Assembly (NCBI GenBank): GCA_963920765.1
Contig: OY987250.1
Span: 7,936,001-8,000,000 of the forward strand
DNA length: 64,000 nt
Reading direction: 5' to 3'
From: Ulota crispa
Taxonomy: Eukaryota > Streptophyta > Bryopsida > Orthotrichales > Orthotrichaceae
Shown here piece after piece: positions 1 through 12,118 of this stretch. Numbering within the stretch: position 1 is the stretch's first letter; every line of letters begins with the position of its first letter. The position numbers and the translations under genes were made by a program. The notes beneath the pieces are model-generated. The model saw only the letters and a list, made by a program, of their open reading frames with translations. It ran no database searches and was not told the DNA's origin.

Positions 1-765
1 ATAATGTTTCATTTTTCAATGGGTCATATCTTTCACAAATGGAGGATATAAAGATGGGCGGTAGCTATGAAGGTTGATGACAGGTGTCAGTGGATGAAAT
101 AGTAGGGTTTTCATTCATTGTTCAACCCTCTCATCTTTTTTCTTTGCCTTTTATTTTTGTACAAGTTGTTTTCTATTGTGCAACATGTTAGATGAAATAC
201 AAGAATCTATGACAAATGGAGGAAATTTTTGATGAATGATGTTATCAACATAGCATCTTCTAAAAGTAACATTTAAAATTTTGAAAACATTGAATACAAA
301 GGCAATTACATTAGCAAAGTTTTGAGCCCTCCAAGAGGCCATTACAAAGTCTCTAAAAGGATATTTTAACATAAATTTATTACAACAAATAAATCATTAA
401 TCCCCTATTTTTGCTCACTCTTTGATTTTAATGCAATAATGAAAACTATACTATTATGTTACCCCTATTGGACTATTACTATGGGTACAAATGTACCATA
501 GGACCATAAATTCTACTTTACTCTATTTGAATAGATGAGTGAAGTACTTGGATAGTGAGTAGTGAGTATATTTACATATTTCATAAGTACAATGCTTTTT
601 TTTATTGTTTTGGGTTGTGCATGTGGCTTAGGTCCTTCATAGAAGATAGCTACAAGTATGAGTGCCCTTTTCTTGTACTCACACTAGCAAATTAATAGCT
701 TAGTTTGTCAAACCTTAGGGGGCTCTTGGAGGGCTCAAAACTTTGCCAATGTACTACCATCCTAA
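1..765. other. AT-rich spacer with a pair of 30-bp inverted repeats
   Basis: No gene was recognised. The motif GCAAAGTTTTGAGCCCTCCA (about 306-342) recurs inverted at about 722-757. The pair encloses roughly 400 bp and may be the ends of a miniature element, although no clear target-site duplication was found. Confidence 0.4.
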
Positions 766-1727
766 CCCCTAAAGGCCCAAGTGGTCCCTTGGAGGCCAAG
801 TGGGGTTTTGGGCTTGCACTTACAATTAAACTACTTTGTGTGATTTTTTGAAGCTTTTATGGAAGATGGGGAATTTAGAGATCTACGTGGGCATCTAATT
901 TTCTTCATTCTGACATTCATTGAAGAAGTTATGCATGAATAACTAAAAAACAGGGGAGAATCAAGTTTTCCAAAAAATTAATTGCATTTTTTTAAAATAA
1001 AAAATTGAAATTGGTTCTTTAGATTTATACATATGTGGGAAGCTTTGAATTGTTCAATTTTGATTGATAAGATGAAAGTTATGAGAAGTTTTAGTTTGCG
1101 GGTAGGTATGGGACCCCCAAACCTCCATTCCTTTTGCCCCTTGCAAAATTTGCTGCTTTACTTTTTTGAGCTCTTTGTGTATTTGTTTTTTGACTTTTTT
1201 TCCAAGTTTTAGTAGAATAAGATTCCTTGGTTTTCACCATTTGGATTACAATAATTCAAATTTCTAAATTTTACATATACAGATATACCCTCCAATTTTG
1301 CCTAGTGTATATGCAAATTTCATGACCTTACGGCATTGCAAAGTTTTACAAAGTATGATTCACACCTCCAATTCATTTGAAAATTCTCCCACACTTACCT
1401 AACTTGGTTTTCTACATGGGAAAAAAAAACCGCAACTTTGCGTGGAGTAATTTTTTTGATATAGGAGATGTCAAAGGCTTTTAAAAATTTTGGGTAGCAA
1501 GGAGAAAAAAAATTCTTTTTCACTTTAGATGTCAATATCTCACTCCTCTACATCTAGAATGAGCTTATTTTCTTTCCCTCAAGTACCTCCCATAGTCTAG
1601 GGCAAGATCCTACAATTAAATTTCTTAAAAAAATCAATTTTCCTACCTTTCTACTCATTCCCCCAAAATTGGCAGTTTTAAGTGACTTTCACAAAAAAAA
1701 AGGGGGGCTTAGGCGTTTAGGGGTTAA
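762..1727. mobile_element. TTAA-type inverted-repeat element (family P, about 960 bp)
   Basis: Ends are CCCCTAAAGGCCCAAG (766) and its inverted match before TTTAGGGG (to 1723), flanked by CTAA and TTAA. The interior matches elements at 49507-50439 and 53428-54366, for example the GATGAAAGTTATGAGAAGTT block near 1070. No transposase frame is present. TTAA on both sides with CCC-initial ends is the piggyBac hallmark; the class is inferred from that alone. Confidence 0.6.
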
Positions 1728-1959
1728 ACATGTAGAATTTAAGATATTGAATTACTGATGTTGATATTTATAATCCTATTTGATGTGATTGCAAAGATAT
1801 ACTTCGCACATGTATTTTTGTAGATTCAGAGGTTATATTTAAAAGAAAGGAAAAACACACACACACACAAATCCAACGTAAGCCAAATTTGTTTTCATCT
1901 ATTTATACACATGCGTATCTATACATATTCTTGTGTGTATGCATGTAAATATGTATTTT

Positions 1960-2590
1960 TTCATCAAAAGTGAAAGTTGGAACCAAAGTGAGGAAAATGG
2001 AAACAAATGGCAAAACCGTTTTCATAGATTTGTATAAAAATAAAAATAAAAACAAAATAAGATGGTAAGAGGGAAGGTGTAACAAGTGTTAGACTTTTGT
2101 TTTTGTTTTTTGGGAGACCTATGGATGAAAAGAGAACTCTGATAAATCCTAGAACTTTTATCAAATTTATTTTCTTGAAGATAAAAGTTGAGACCAAAAG
2201 GAGAGTTGGGTTGTGGCAAATGCTAAAATTTTCAAATTTAATTTCAAAAAAAAATGAAATAAAGATAAAATAAAGAGGAAGGAAAAGGAGGGAGGTGTTG
2301 CAACTGCTGGACTTTACACGTATATTTTTACAAAATTAAAAATAAGGCCTAAAATATAGGTGCTGTAAAACAAGTATAGACGTTAAAGATAAAAAATGGG
2401 GAGGAGGGGCAGTGTCGCATGTGCATGACTCTTTATATTTGTCTATTATGAAATTAATATCAAAGGCCAAAGGAGGTACAGCAAAACGTCAAACATATTA
2501 ATACGTATTTTCATGACAATGAAAGTTGAAGTAAAAAGGACGAGAAGCTGTAACGTGTGTGAGGCTTTATCATATTTTCTTTGTGAAAGT
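1960..2590. repeat. diverged tandem repeat, about 130-190 bp unit, 4 copies
   Basis: Units each carry a TGAAAGTTGRARYMAAARG block (near 1970, 2184 and 2520; altered near 2465) followed by a purine-rich run, a GGTGT..GCAA..GT segment and GGACTTT or GACTCTTTATA. Copies are strongly diverged. It lies in the gene-free left flank. Confidence 0.5.
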
Positions 2591-2775
2591 AAACTTAAAA
2601 TCCATTTAATGCAAAACTTAATTATTAAAGAAAGTTAGTCCCAATAAGAACATAGAAAAATATCCGGTGTAATGCTCTTGAAAAACCAATTGAAAATTGG
2701 AATTGCTAGAAACTAGCTAGTGAAGTTGAAAATTTTCCCCCAAACACTAATTCCTACCAATGATGCAACAAACTA

Positions 2776-3360
2776 CTCCCTGTCCCTCTAAAAAGCTCCA
2801 AATCAGACACATTTCTTGTACCACTAAAAACCTCCGTTTGGTGATTTCAAATGTTGAGAAATCATTTGCTATGTTCAATGGTCTCATAGGGGCAAGTTAA
2901 GCAATTAAAGAGCATTCCTCTCCTAGTAAGTTTGGCCTTGCCCATATGAGGTACCATTGTTGCTACTAGTCTTTAGATCATCAATAATAAGGAGTTGATA
3001 GCATGCACAAATATAGTACTTTTTGTATGGAATTTGGGTGTCCAAAAAGCAACATCAAAGCTAGAGATTTTGCATACATTTGGTACTAGGTGGTATATTG
3101 GTTTTAGAATGCATGTGTCATTAGTATAAAGACTAAAATAATGATGAGCTTGCAGCACTCACAAACTATACACAAATATGATACTTTTTGCATGGAATTT
3201 GGGTGCCTAAACGGCAACATCAAAATTGGAGATTTTTCATGCATTTGATAAATGATGTATTGATTGTGAAATATATGTGTCACTAGCACAAAGACTAAAA
3301 ACAGAGTTAATCCTTCACAAGGAAGCTTTTTTTCTGACGTTTTTAGAGGGACAGAGGGAG
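2776..3360. mobile_element. Stowaway-like miniature transposon, 585 bp
   Basis: Left end CTCCCTGTCCCTCT follows TA at 2774; right end AGAGGGACAGAGGGAG reaches 3360. These match the Stowaway (Tc1/mariner-type) terminal consensus CTCCCTCCGTCCC. The interior has two about 170-bp tandem subrepeats (about 2998-3140 and 3165-3300), also present inverted in the related element at 34728-35309. There is no coding capacity. Confidence 0.75.
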
Positions 3361-3415
3361 TGATATTTTACACTTGAAACCAACAATTTTGTACCATTGC
3401 AAGACCCCAAACCGG

Positions 3416-3660
3416 ACGATGCTATTTGGTGAGCATAAAATGGTGAGCCGTGAGGTGGGATTTAAGATTCTGTGAGCGGGAATGGAGTTTCAACTCAAAA
3501 ATCAATGGAATAATAAAAACACAACAAATATTTCAAGAGATAGTAGTTTAAAATGCACACTAATAAAGTCCTACATACACATTCATAGGTAAATTTTATT
3601 ATTCTGACAAATTATCCCTGCTCACGGCTCACAGATCCCACTCATGAAATAGCATTCTCC
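3416..3660. mobile_element. miniature inverted-repeat element (family G) with 12-bp direct repeats
   Basis: It is flanked on both sides by ACCCCAAACCGG (3404-3415 and 3661-3672), a clear target duplication. The ends are roughly inverted (ATGCTATTTGGTGAGC against TCATGAAATAGCAT), with GGTGAGCC and GGCTCAC subterminal. Related copies lie at about 39253-39493 and as fragments at 51575-51735 and 52070-52190. Confidence 0.65.
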
Positions 3661-3672
3661 ACCCCAAACCGG

Positions 3673-4426
3673 TCAAATTTGCAATTTGATATCAGACGGG
3701 TAAAAAAAACTGGGAAATTTTGAATTTGGCGAGCGTTTTGAATAAACCGGTCCACATCTGTGATTGGCGGGAAATTAACCAGAAGAAATTCAAAAACTCC
3801 CTGAACGCAAGACTTCAGTCCTTTCACCTCCGTATGCCACCTGTCACAGATCTGGAGGGCCTGAGACTCTTGATGCCCTGCATATCAAGGACTGACGCAC
3901 CAGTGCGGCCAGGGACGCCACTGCACATTGTGCTGCTCGACGGCGTGCCCATCATTCCGGTACTCCACTGAATGGACGGCGGCTGATGGCGGCACCTCTA
4001 TTGCCGCTGTAGCCCGGCATGCTCTAAGGTCGACACACTCACACACCCAATCTGGAGCATTGTCCTAACATGGTCTATATGTAAACGTTGAGCACATTTC
4101 AGATCTAAAATCTACGCACGTCATAGATAAATTATTTTGTATGTCATAAAAAATAAGCTATGTATGATTTGCGTAGATTTTAAATCTGAAATGTACTCAT
4201 GGTCCACATATGCACCACGGAGCTCGGGTGTGTCTACCTTACCTTCTCTCTCGGGGATAATCTGGGTTGCACGGCATGGCTCGCAGTCCAGTTACGCCTC
4301 TTCTTTTGTCAGTAATTGTACATACACCAGCGCCGACTTGTTGCCCTTTCAGACCTTTTTCTTTTTGTCTTCTCATGAGCAAGGATGTACCCTGTCGGAA
4401 CTCGAGTTCTTTTCTCTGGCACTGGA
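3673..4426. other. spacer before the Sec14-like gene, with a hairpin element
   Basis: A roughly 220-bp imperfect inverted repeat (about 4024-4244) has arms containing ATTTCAGATCTAAAATCTACGC and ending near GTCGACACAC / GTGTGTCTAC. A small open frame at 3720-3971 (83 codons) has no recognisable domain and is not called as a gene. Confidence 0.45.
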
Positions 4427-5094
4427 TTTGAATTCTCCTGCTCTTAAGACGCCATTCAGCACGCAGTCATGGTCATTGCACTTCTTTAACGAATTTCATG
4501 TCTGTAATTTGGTTCTTGAGGTAACTTTCCATGGCCTTTGGAGTGTTGGAAGAAGAATCACGTCGGTGTCTAAGTTACTGGGGTGGATATCATTTCGATC
4601 TGGAAACTGAGAGGAAATAAATGTACAGGAAGGTCAAAATCCTATCGCAGTGACGGCTGGCCAAGGTTTTAGTTACGGATGCGTGCGGAGGAGCGAGCGT
4701 GACGAAAAAGAAATGTGAGGTAATAGCGGTGGTTCTTGGTGAGAGCAATGCTACGATGTTTGAATTTTCCTGCTCTTAAGGTCATTCAGCACGCAGTCAT
4801 TTTCATTTTGCACTTCTTTAACGGATTTCATGCCTGTAATTTAGTTCTTAAGTTAAATCTCCATGGCCTGGAAGTGAATCACGTCGGTGTCTAAGTTACT
4901 GTGCTGGATATCATTTCGATCTGGAAACTGAGGAGAAATAAATGTACAGGAAGGTCAAAATCCTTTGATCGCAGTGACGGCTTGCCAAGGTTTTTAGTTA
5001 CATAAGTGTGCGGAGGAGCGTGAAGAAAAAGAAATGTGAGGTAACTTAATTGCGGTGGTTCTTGGTGAGAGGAATGATACAATGTAAACTGTAT
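4427..5094 (+). repeat. tandem duplication (2 x about 332 bp) just upstream of the Sec14-like gene
   Basis: Copy 1 runs about 4427-4758 and copy 2 about 4759-5094. Both begin TTTGAATTYTCCTGCTCTTA and contain GATCTGGAAACTGAG, then GAAATAAATGTACAGGAAGG. They end with the sequence around CGGTGGTTCTTGGTGAGAG. Differences are scattered substitutions and small indels, so the duplication is not brand new. Copy 2 ends about 240 bp before the start codon, so this is promoter or 5' UTR sequence. No coding frame is shared by both copies. Confidence 0.8.
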
Positions 5095-5335
5095 TGAAGA
5101 ACGGTCAAATATTGCTGGTTCGAGTTTTTTGGACATTGTTTTTTTTGTGTGTGATCTTGAGGTGTTAAGTTGACTCTTCTTTGCAATATTCTTTGTTCTT
5201 GAGCTGGAAGATGTCTGTGCTAATCGGAAACCGTTCAATTTGAGACGGAGCTAGAAATTAAGAATGTATAGAGTGACTAATCTGCTGTAGCGCGTTAAAT
5301 GCAGGAATTCAGAAGCGCGATAGTGCTGTGAAAAA

Positions 5336-8300
5336 ATGGAGCGAAGTTCGGGAATGACGTATTTTACTAAGGTGGACCTAGAGGCTGGCTCAAGTAAATT
5401 GATCAATCGAGTTTTGCAGCTCGTGCAGAAAGACGGAGCTCTCTTAAAAGAACAGGCACGAATCTAACTGACGATCGATCTTGACAAATTCTTCAATTGA
5501 TTGAAACTCATCATTTTTTGTTGAACCTCAGCGTATGCTTCGCGAGTTTTGTGTAAATTTTGCCCCTAATGAATTATTTAGCTGAGAATGATACGGCGTG
5601 TACGGCGTTTGATTGTATTTGATTGGTGGAGAAAGTGTAGTAATTGTAAATTTCTAGCTTTGCATGACGTGATTAATGCTGATTTTTGCTCAAAGGATTG
5701 CGGTTTTGGAATAACTCTAGTGTTGTACGAGTCCTTCTGCAGGCTGATTTCTGTGACGATGCCTGCGTACTTCGTTATTTGAAAGCTTGTGGGAACAACG
5801 TACAAAGAGCTGCAAGGATGTTGAGATCCACTTTGAACTGGCGCGAAAAGACTGACATTGGTATACGTCTTGCCAGATTTAGCTGTTGTTTCGTGACTGT
5901 TCCAAGCTGAGATTTTTGCATGTTTTTGTGTTCACAGTGACATGGAAGTTAGTTTTTTGCTTACAGGATATTTGATCGCGGACGAATTTCCAACAGAACT
6001 TGCAGCAGGAGCTGCTTATGTAGCAGGACACGACATCGAAGGTCGGCCTGTTTTGGTAACGCTACTTAGGAAAGTCCTCTTGCTTCAACTGCTTCTGCTT
6101 TGTTACGATCAGCGGGATCTATATACCTTGATTTTTAAGCCAGACAAATGACAATAAAGAACATGAGCCATTTCAATTTTCTTTGGCGTTGGCTTGCTCT
6201 CTGCCTGGATACCACTGCAACCTTTGCTCTTTCCTGTACGTAAGTGCGTTCCATTGAGGAGAAAATTAACTTTTTTGATCCTCTTTTTGCTGTCTACATA
6301 GTCGGATTTTTTTTTACTGTCAGATGATATCCGAGAAGCCTTAGTAAATCAAATATTTTCTTTTAGGATGGAAGACCATTTCAAGTTTATTCAAGAACTA
6401 CCAACACATTCTGCTGCTCCATGATTCCCTCCGTCATTTGTGCAGCTCTTGAGTATTAACATTTCTGGTGTACTGTTAGTACCTGCATTGAGTTTTGGTG
6501 GAAGGTCGATTGTTGGTTTGCACATATACGATCGAGTTGGACGGTTTTTGAAGTTGCTCCTTCTTTCTGAATGCAGGTTATAAAGAAGAAGCCAAAGTAT
6601 GTCCTTATGTATACTCATAAACAGTAAGTTCTTAATTCCTAATTTCCGTTTTTCCTTGTTCAAGTGTATATATCAGCCTTGAAACCATTGAGTGGCAGGA
6701 CTTATGATAGCTCTCAATGTAATTGAAACTATGATCTAGGACTTGTTTTTTCTGTCAAATTGCTTTTGCATGTGATTGTCTAGGTAAGGTTAGCAATGGT
6801 GATGAATTTCACTCTTGCAAACTTATCCTACGAGTAATCTGTTGCCAACAGATATCTTCGATTCATTACCTTCACACTGGAGGTCGCGGTGGCTGCTCTC
6901 CCTCGAGGAGTCGATCAGTGGGTACTCATTCTCGATGTTGGAGGTAATCTATCACTGAACCTCGCCTTTGTTTTACTCTCATAAACATATTTCAGGTAGA
7001 GTAGTTGGAGCTCTGGATTGACTCGCTTAACTTCGATAAGTCGTGGCTGTACTTGCTTCGAGAAAGAGCTCATTCGTTGCATGTTGGCAAAGCATTCCTT
7101 ATTTGGTGCTATTTTCATTCATTTGAAGATGTATACAATCTGAATTCAAGTGATTTGAACAACATGAGGAGGTTTTAATGTTGCGCTTCAGTTTTTATTG
7201 TGGGAACAGGATGTGCTGCCATAATCTTTGAACTGCATTTTTACATCTTGGCATTTGTCAGAATTGGGCGCGAAATTAGATCCGATTTGATGAAGGATCC
7301 AGCTCTTGAATTTTAATTCACTTAGATTTGGGCTGAAGGCTTTGAATTGTTGAGAATGTATGTGACTACTATTCCTTCAAGAATGCAAAGATGTGAAAGA
7401 ATGCTGAAGTAAAATGCGAAGATTTCGAGTATCTTATTTTTCAATAAACGCCGCGCATGGTTGTGTAACAGGTTACTCAACATTAAGCGGTCCTTCAGCT
7501 AGTGGCATTCTCACCACTCTGAAGATGCTTACTGATCATTATCCAGGAAGGCTTGCCAAAGCCTTTATTGTCGATGCTTCATCCAAATTTTATTACGTTT
7601 GGAAGGTGAGCCAATTACTTCGTCTTTTAGTTTCAGGTGTAGGATCAGCCGACCAGGAGCTTTGCTTGTTGATTTCATAGATCATCAGCGGCATTGAGTT
7701 GTATTGTGTCTAACATTTTGCATTTGGAATGCAGGGTTTATGCACTATTGTTGACCGCTCAACTACAAGCAAGTTGACTTTTGCATATTCAAAAAATTAT
7801 CGGCCGATACTACAACCTCAGCGTACATCGAAGACTTCATTGTTATTATTACCTTTTACAAAGCACTTCCGGGGGTGGTCTTCCAGCTTTCGAGCGGATA
7901 ACACACAATTACCGATTCCTTTTAGATCCAAAGCAGGTTACCATTTTTCTTCCATTAACCACGTTGACTTGTTGATAAAAAATGTTAGCGATTAGCACTC
8001 TGGATGCCTTTTAGTGGGATGAGGTCATGGGGTTGTCTGATGACGATAATAGTCTGAGGTAGGGTCTGCTATTTATTATACATTAGTTGCCTTAAAGTGA
8101 GCGGACTGGTCATGGAATCTACTATATTCACTTTACTTTGTTAATCTGCAGTTTCGGCAGACTACGCACCAATATTTGGTACCAGCCCAAAGTGGAGCGA
8201 GGATGATGAAGTACTTGACAGGCTGTCGGAGGGTCCGAAGTTGGCATCCAGAATGACAAGAGTATCTTATTCGTTCTCATGCATGACGGGCTCTATCATG

Positions 8301-8778
8301 TGTTCATCACTTGATCGAGCAGAGGAAGAGCTTTTTAGTTTCAGGAAGGATAGTGAAGACAATGTCTGCGAGCTTAATATTCCAGCGTCACCACCTACAC
8401 AAGCAAGACGAAGCAAATTTCCTTTTCGGGATAGTTTGGTGTCTATCTTCCAGCCGGCGATGAAGAATCATGATACAATCGTGACCGAGGAAGTCAAACA
8501 TAGAGACGTCGATCTGTTTCTGCCCTATTTTCCGTTTCTACAGGCGTCTTATGATGAGGCTGCTTATAGAGCATTGATGAAGCCCCCACTTGGTGGACTG
8601 GCCACAATTGTCTCCGGAGATTTGAGTCGTATGTCCGGTCTTTTACTTTGATCTGTGTAAGAGCACATATGTATTTAATTTTGTTCGTGAACAGGCTAAT
8701 ATTTCTAAGCTTTCTGGGTGTGTAGGTTCTCTTCATGCCTGTATACACGCGTTCAGAGATACTGTTCCAAGAGCATAA
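5336..8778 (+). CDS. CRAL-TRIO / Sec14-like lipid-transfer family protein, 9 exons
   Basis: Exons read: 5336-5455, 5743-5860, 5967-6055, 6577-6623, 6852-6943, 7472-7605, 7735-7936, 8152-8628, 8726-8778; 1332 nt, 443 aa plus stop, phase kept at each junction. Residues about 40-90 form the CRAL-TRIO N-terminal helices ([19 protein letters not shown], then LNWRE). About 90-240 is the lipid-binding domain ([52 protein letters not shown]). The tail keeps the block [18 protein letters not shown], which I recall as typical of a plant Sec14-like subfamily. Such proteins bind or exchange phosphoinositides or other lipids at membranes; the ligand here is not deducible. The start was chosen because it is the only ATG whose frame joins the conserved KEQ-ADFCDD block. 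Intron 1 appears to use a GC donor. The last 17 residues are less certain, since other open stretches follow. An AATAAA lies at 9131. Confidence 0.85.
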
Positions 8779-9393
8779 GTCCCTCATCCCTGAGGAAGAA
8801 TTGATGGAGGTTTTTGTCACAATCAGATTTATCAGCTAAGCTTGAAGGTTTAGCCCCACGGTTTCTGCTCATGAAGCTTACTTGGAAAATCAATCTTGTC
8901 CGTCTGTCAAGAACTCATCCAGACGTTACTTCGCTTTTTTTTGGTCAGGTAAGCTAAAATAACTACAGTCTAGCAACATGAATGTCCACCCGGCTTTTAC
9001 TTTGCTGATATTGCTCCGACTTTGTCAAACTACTTGTTGTAACATGCACTTCAATCTGCTCAATGCCGCCTTGCCTGTTCGATCTGATGGATATTAATGT
9101 CCTTTCTCAGTTCTCTGTTCGTTGTCTGTTAATAAAACTTGAAAAAATCTGTAAGTAAGATAGTCAAAGTTAAGCCTTTGCATTATCATAACGTTTGAAG
9201 GTGCACGTCTTGAACATGTTGCAGTGATGATTGATGATTTTGCTCAAGACGAACTACACTTTTTCCGCTTTTTAAGAGCGTTTGTGACAGGGAGGTGAAA
9301 GTTATTGGCAATTCGTACTCAGTGTACAGGCGTTGGAGCAACAATGGGGAACAATGGTGCAAATTTCCGGGTAGTTATTTGGTATAATGTTAA
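8779..9393. other. 3' region of the Sec14-like gene
   Basis: It probably contains the 3' UTR; AATAAA occurs at 9131-9136. Two short open stretches (about 8838-8948 and 9227-9298) end at or follow plausible splice sites. They could belong to an alternative 3' end, but homology recalled for the family favours the stop at 8776-8778. Confidence 0.35.
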
Positions 9394-9710
9394 AGGAAAA
9401 TTTCATGGATACCCCTAAAGTTTGCAGTGTTTTCATAGATACCCCTGCTTTTTGAGAAATTTTACACAAATACCCTTGGACCATAATTTTCAAGTGATTT
9501 TTTTTGTTGTGTATGTCACTTCCCTTCTTCCTTTGTGCACACACATAACATGAAAAAAATAGTGTGCGGACAAAGGAAGAAGGGAGTGATATGCACAACA
9601 AAACAAACACCTGAAAATTATGGTCCAAGGGTATTTGTGTAAAATTTCTGAAAAAGCAGGGGTATCTATGAAAATACTGCAAACTTCAGGGGTATCCATG
9701 AAATTTTCCC
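9394..9710. mobile_element. Mutator-like miniature element (family M), copy 1
   Basis: 317 bp with long inverted ends (GGAAAATTTCATGGATACCC inward; the reverse ends in AAATTTTCCC). Flanked by TAATGTTAA and TAATTTTAA, a 9-bp target duplication with one mismatch. Sister copies lie at 14355, 42217 and 46981. The 9-bp duplication and long terminal inverted repeats indicate a Mutator-type non-autonomous element. Confidence 0.75.
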
Positions 9711-10568
9711 TAATTTTAATATCAAATATGTATTCAGCTTCCAAGTTTATATACTGAGCATGTACTGTGCATCTTGACTCAAACAAATTGTAGATGCAAC
9801 AAAATACTCAATATTTGGATTTTTTTGGTTTGAGTAGTATACTTAAAACCAGATTTGATGAACCATCGTCTTCAGGCTCTTCGTTGGACTTCAAATGAAA
9901 AATGAAGCGATTTTCGAATTGAACATGAGCTTACATCAAGAAGCATCTTGATGGATGCATTAGTGTCAAAGCGTTTGAAGTGGATGAATTTCATCTATCG
10001 TTTTTTGTAAAGCTGTCATTGCCTCATTGGTACATATGCATCAACAAGTTTAATTCAAGTTTAAGTTCTGATTCTTCGAAGGTTTGTGTATCAAATAATA
10101 ATGTGTTCTATACTATGATTTAGTTTTTTTTGGCATTCTGGGTCCTAAACTAGAATAGGATTTCTAAAATGAATTTATTAAAATTTGAAATAATCAACAT
10201 AATAAAGTTGATTTAGAGTAATTTCTACTCCATGGACAAAGTTTTAGGAAATTCAAGTATTCAAAAATCTTACTATTGCATTCTGAAGTTGAAAATTTGT
10301 AACCATATTTCCAAACTAAATTGGTATAAAAATTTGTTTGAAACTATAGTACAACAAGTTGCATTGATCACTTGCAATAAAATGTTAGAAAGTTCAAAGT
10401 ATTTTATATGTGGCGTAGATTTGTTTCACCTTTTTGACACAACTACAAACAATTTGGTATCTTTAGAAGTGCATCTGAAAAACCTGAGAGCTTAAATAAT
10501 ATAATTTATTCTGATTGCAAAAGGAAATAATAATGTATACACAAGAATATAGATATAGATATATTTAT

Positions 10569-10977
10569 GGGAATTGATATGTGCACACCGAGGGGCTGAT
10601 ATTTGCACACCCCCTTGGGTGGTAAATTATAGATTTCTACCATCAAAAATCTGAATTTGAGAATTTTGAATTTAGATTTGGACTTAGAAACCATGGTTTA
10701 CTTTATAACCACAAAAGAGGTTGCAATTGAACAACACCCAATGAAAAAACTTATCATTTTTTACAAACAAAAGTAAAAGTAACACTTTTTCCCCAATTAA
10801 ACTTTTTCAATGAATGTTGTTCAATTGCAACCTTTTTTATGATTCTAAAGTAAATCATGGTCTCTAAATCCAAATATGAATTCAAAATTCTCAAATTTAG
10901 CTCTTTGATGTAGAAATCTATAATTATCTCCCAGGGGGTGTGCAAATATCAACCCCGGTGTGCACATATCAATTCCC
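10569..10977. mobile_element. foldback miniature element (family H), 8-bp target duplication
   Basis: GGGAATTGATATGTGCACAC at the left is inverted at the right end, and most of its 409 bp folds on itself. A perfect 8-bp direct repeat ATATTTAT flanks it (10561-10568, 10978-10985). Eight-bp duplications suit hAT-type transposases; the class is inferred. A relative lies at 23396-23806. Confidence 0.7.
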
Positions 10978-11384
10978 ATATTTATCTATCTGTAGGTTAT
11001 CAATAAAAAACTGAATGGCGTTGAGGTTGGGCTTTCTTGTTATTAGTAAATAATTTTTGAAGGTCAATGACAGAAATTGAAAACAGCGACTTTAACGAGA
11101 GATTTTAGTTGCATGCATAAACATGCTATACCGACTTCTTCTCAACAGTTTGATATTTCAAAAGTACACTTGCACCAAGATTAACAAATACTTGGATCGT
11201 AAATTTCAACATTATACCGTAAACCTCTAATGGTGTGCATTCACGGATTCACCATATGGCTTTTAAATTTTGGGCAATATTGTAAGATGCGAAACTCTTT
11301 TTCCTAGTACGAAACACAAAACTTTGTTATAATTGTGAAGTTTTGAAAATAACACACTAACTTCTGAAATTAAGGCATTGTGAT

Positions 11385-11630
11385 CGTCCGGGAAATATTT
11401 GAGATTTTTCGGTTGATTTTCTTTAATCCCCATATTGAACCAGTTTATCAGGGAACATATTGAACCGGTTTATCAGGAAACTACTTTGGTTATTTTCTCT
11501 ATTTAGTACTATAAATATCTTTTTTTTGAATTTTTGATCGGTTTTTAGCAGATGCCTGTAAATTGCAAACGGTTTTTTTTCATTTTAATTGGCTAGCTTT
11601 AAACTAAGAGTCGGTTCTTCCCGGACCTTG
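11385..11630. mobile_element. miniature element with GTCCGGGAA ends (family C)
   Basis: GTCCGGGAAATATTTGAG at the left and TTCTTCCCGGAC at the right are inverted ends. The interior holds repeated TTGAACCGGTTTATCAGG and GACCGG/GATCGG blocks. A second copy starts at 26941, and a similar end (TTCTTCCCGGAC) appears near 27970. No target duplication was resolved. Confidence 0.5.
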
Positions 11631-12118
11631 ATTGTGACTTTGGAATTGGTCAACTTTATCAATGCCTTAATGTTATACGACTAGTAGCCTTCATCATTCT
11701 ATCAAAAGATTCTTTATATCCACAAAATGTAATAACAACATTGCATAGGTTGATTTTCCACAATTTTAGTAAAAGTATGAATGAATGAAATTTTTTTATG
11801 TATAATATTGGGAAAGTTTCTATATCTATTACACTAAGTGTAAAAAGAAAATGATTTATTTTCTAAAATGAAAAGCTATATTGGAAAAAATAACCATAAA
11901 TATTAATTGAAAACCAAATTTAAGTTATAATTACATTCGAAGAACAATCGCCCTTGTGTAATTTCAATTCTAATATTTAGAACTTGCAATTGCAACAATC
12001 CATTAGAATTTCTCATTTTCAAGACACAATGGAACCTTATCAATTGAGGCTTCATTTTTTCATTTAAATCTGATACAAAGTAAAAATGTTATGTAAGCCA
12101 AAGTGGAGTTTAATTAAA

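Larger units (their letters stand above)
9711..12118. other. spacer between the Sec14-like and HIT zinc-finger genes
   Basis: AT-rich, with no supported gene. It contains the foldback element at 10569-10977 and the element at about 11385-11630; the remainder shows only short A/T runs. Confidence 0.6.

Noticed and set aside
3720-3971. 83-codon frame, possibly an upstream gene
   Set aside because: No recognised motif, no neighbouring exon that extends it, and it overlaps the boundary of a miniature element's target repeat.
7781-7936. Apparent frame change within the Sec14-like exon 7 (a second protein-like frame ending LLDPKQ)
   Set aside because: The original frame is open to the donor and its phase fits the next exon exactly, so no frameshift is needed.
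9227-9298. Open stretch VMIDDFAQDELHFFRFLRAF as a possible last exon of the Sec14-like gene
   Set aside because: It needs a further weak exon in a frame closed upstream; the earlier stop at 8776 follows the conserved C-terminal block.
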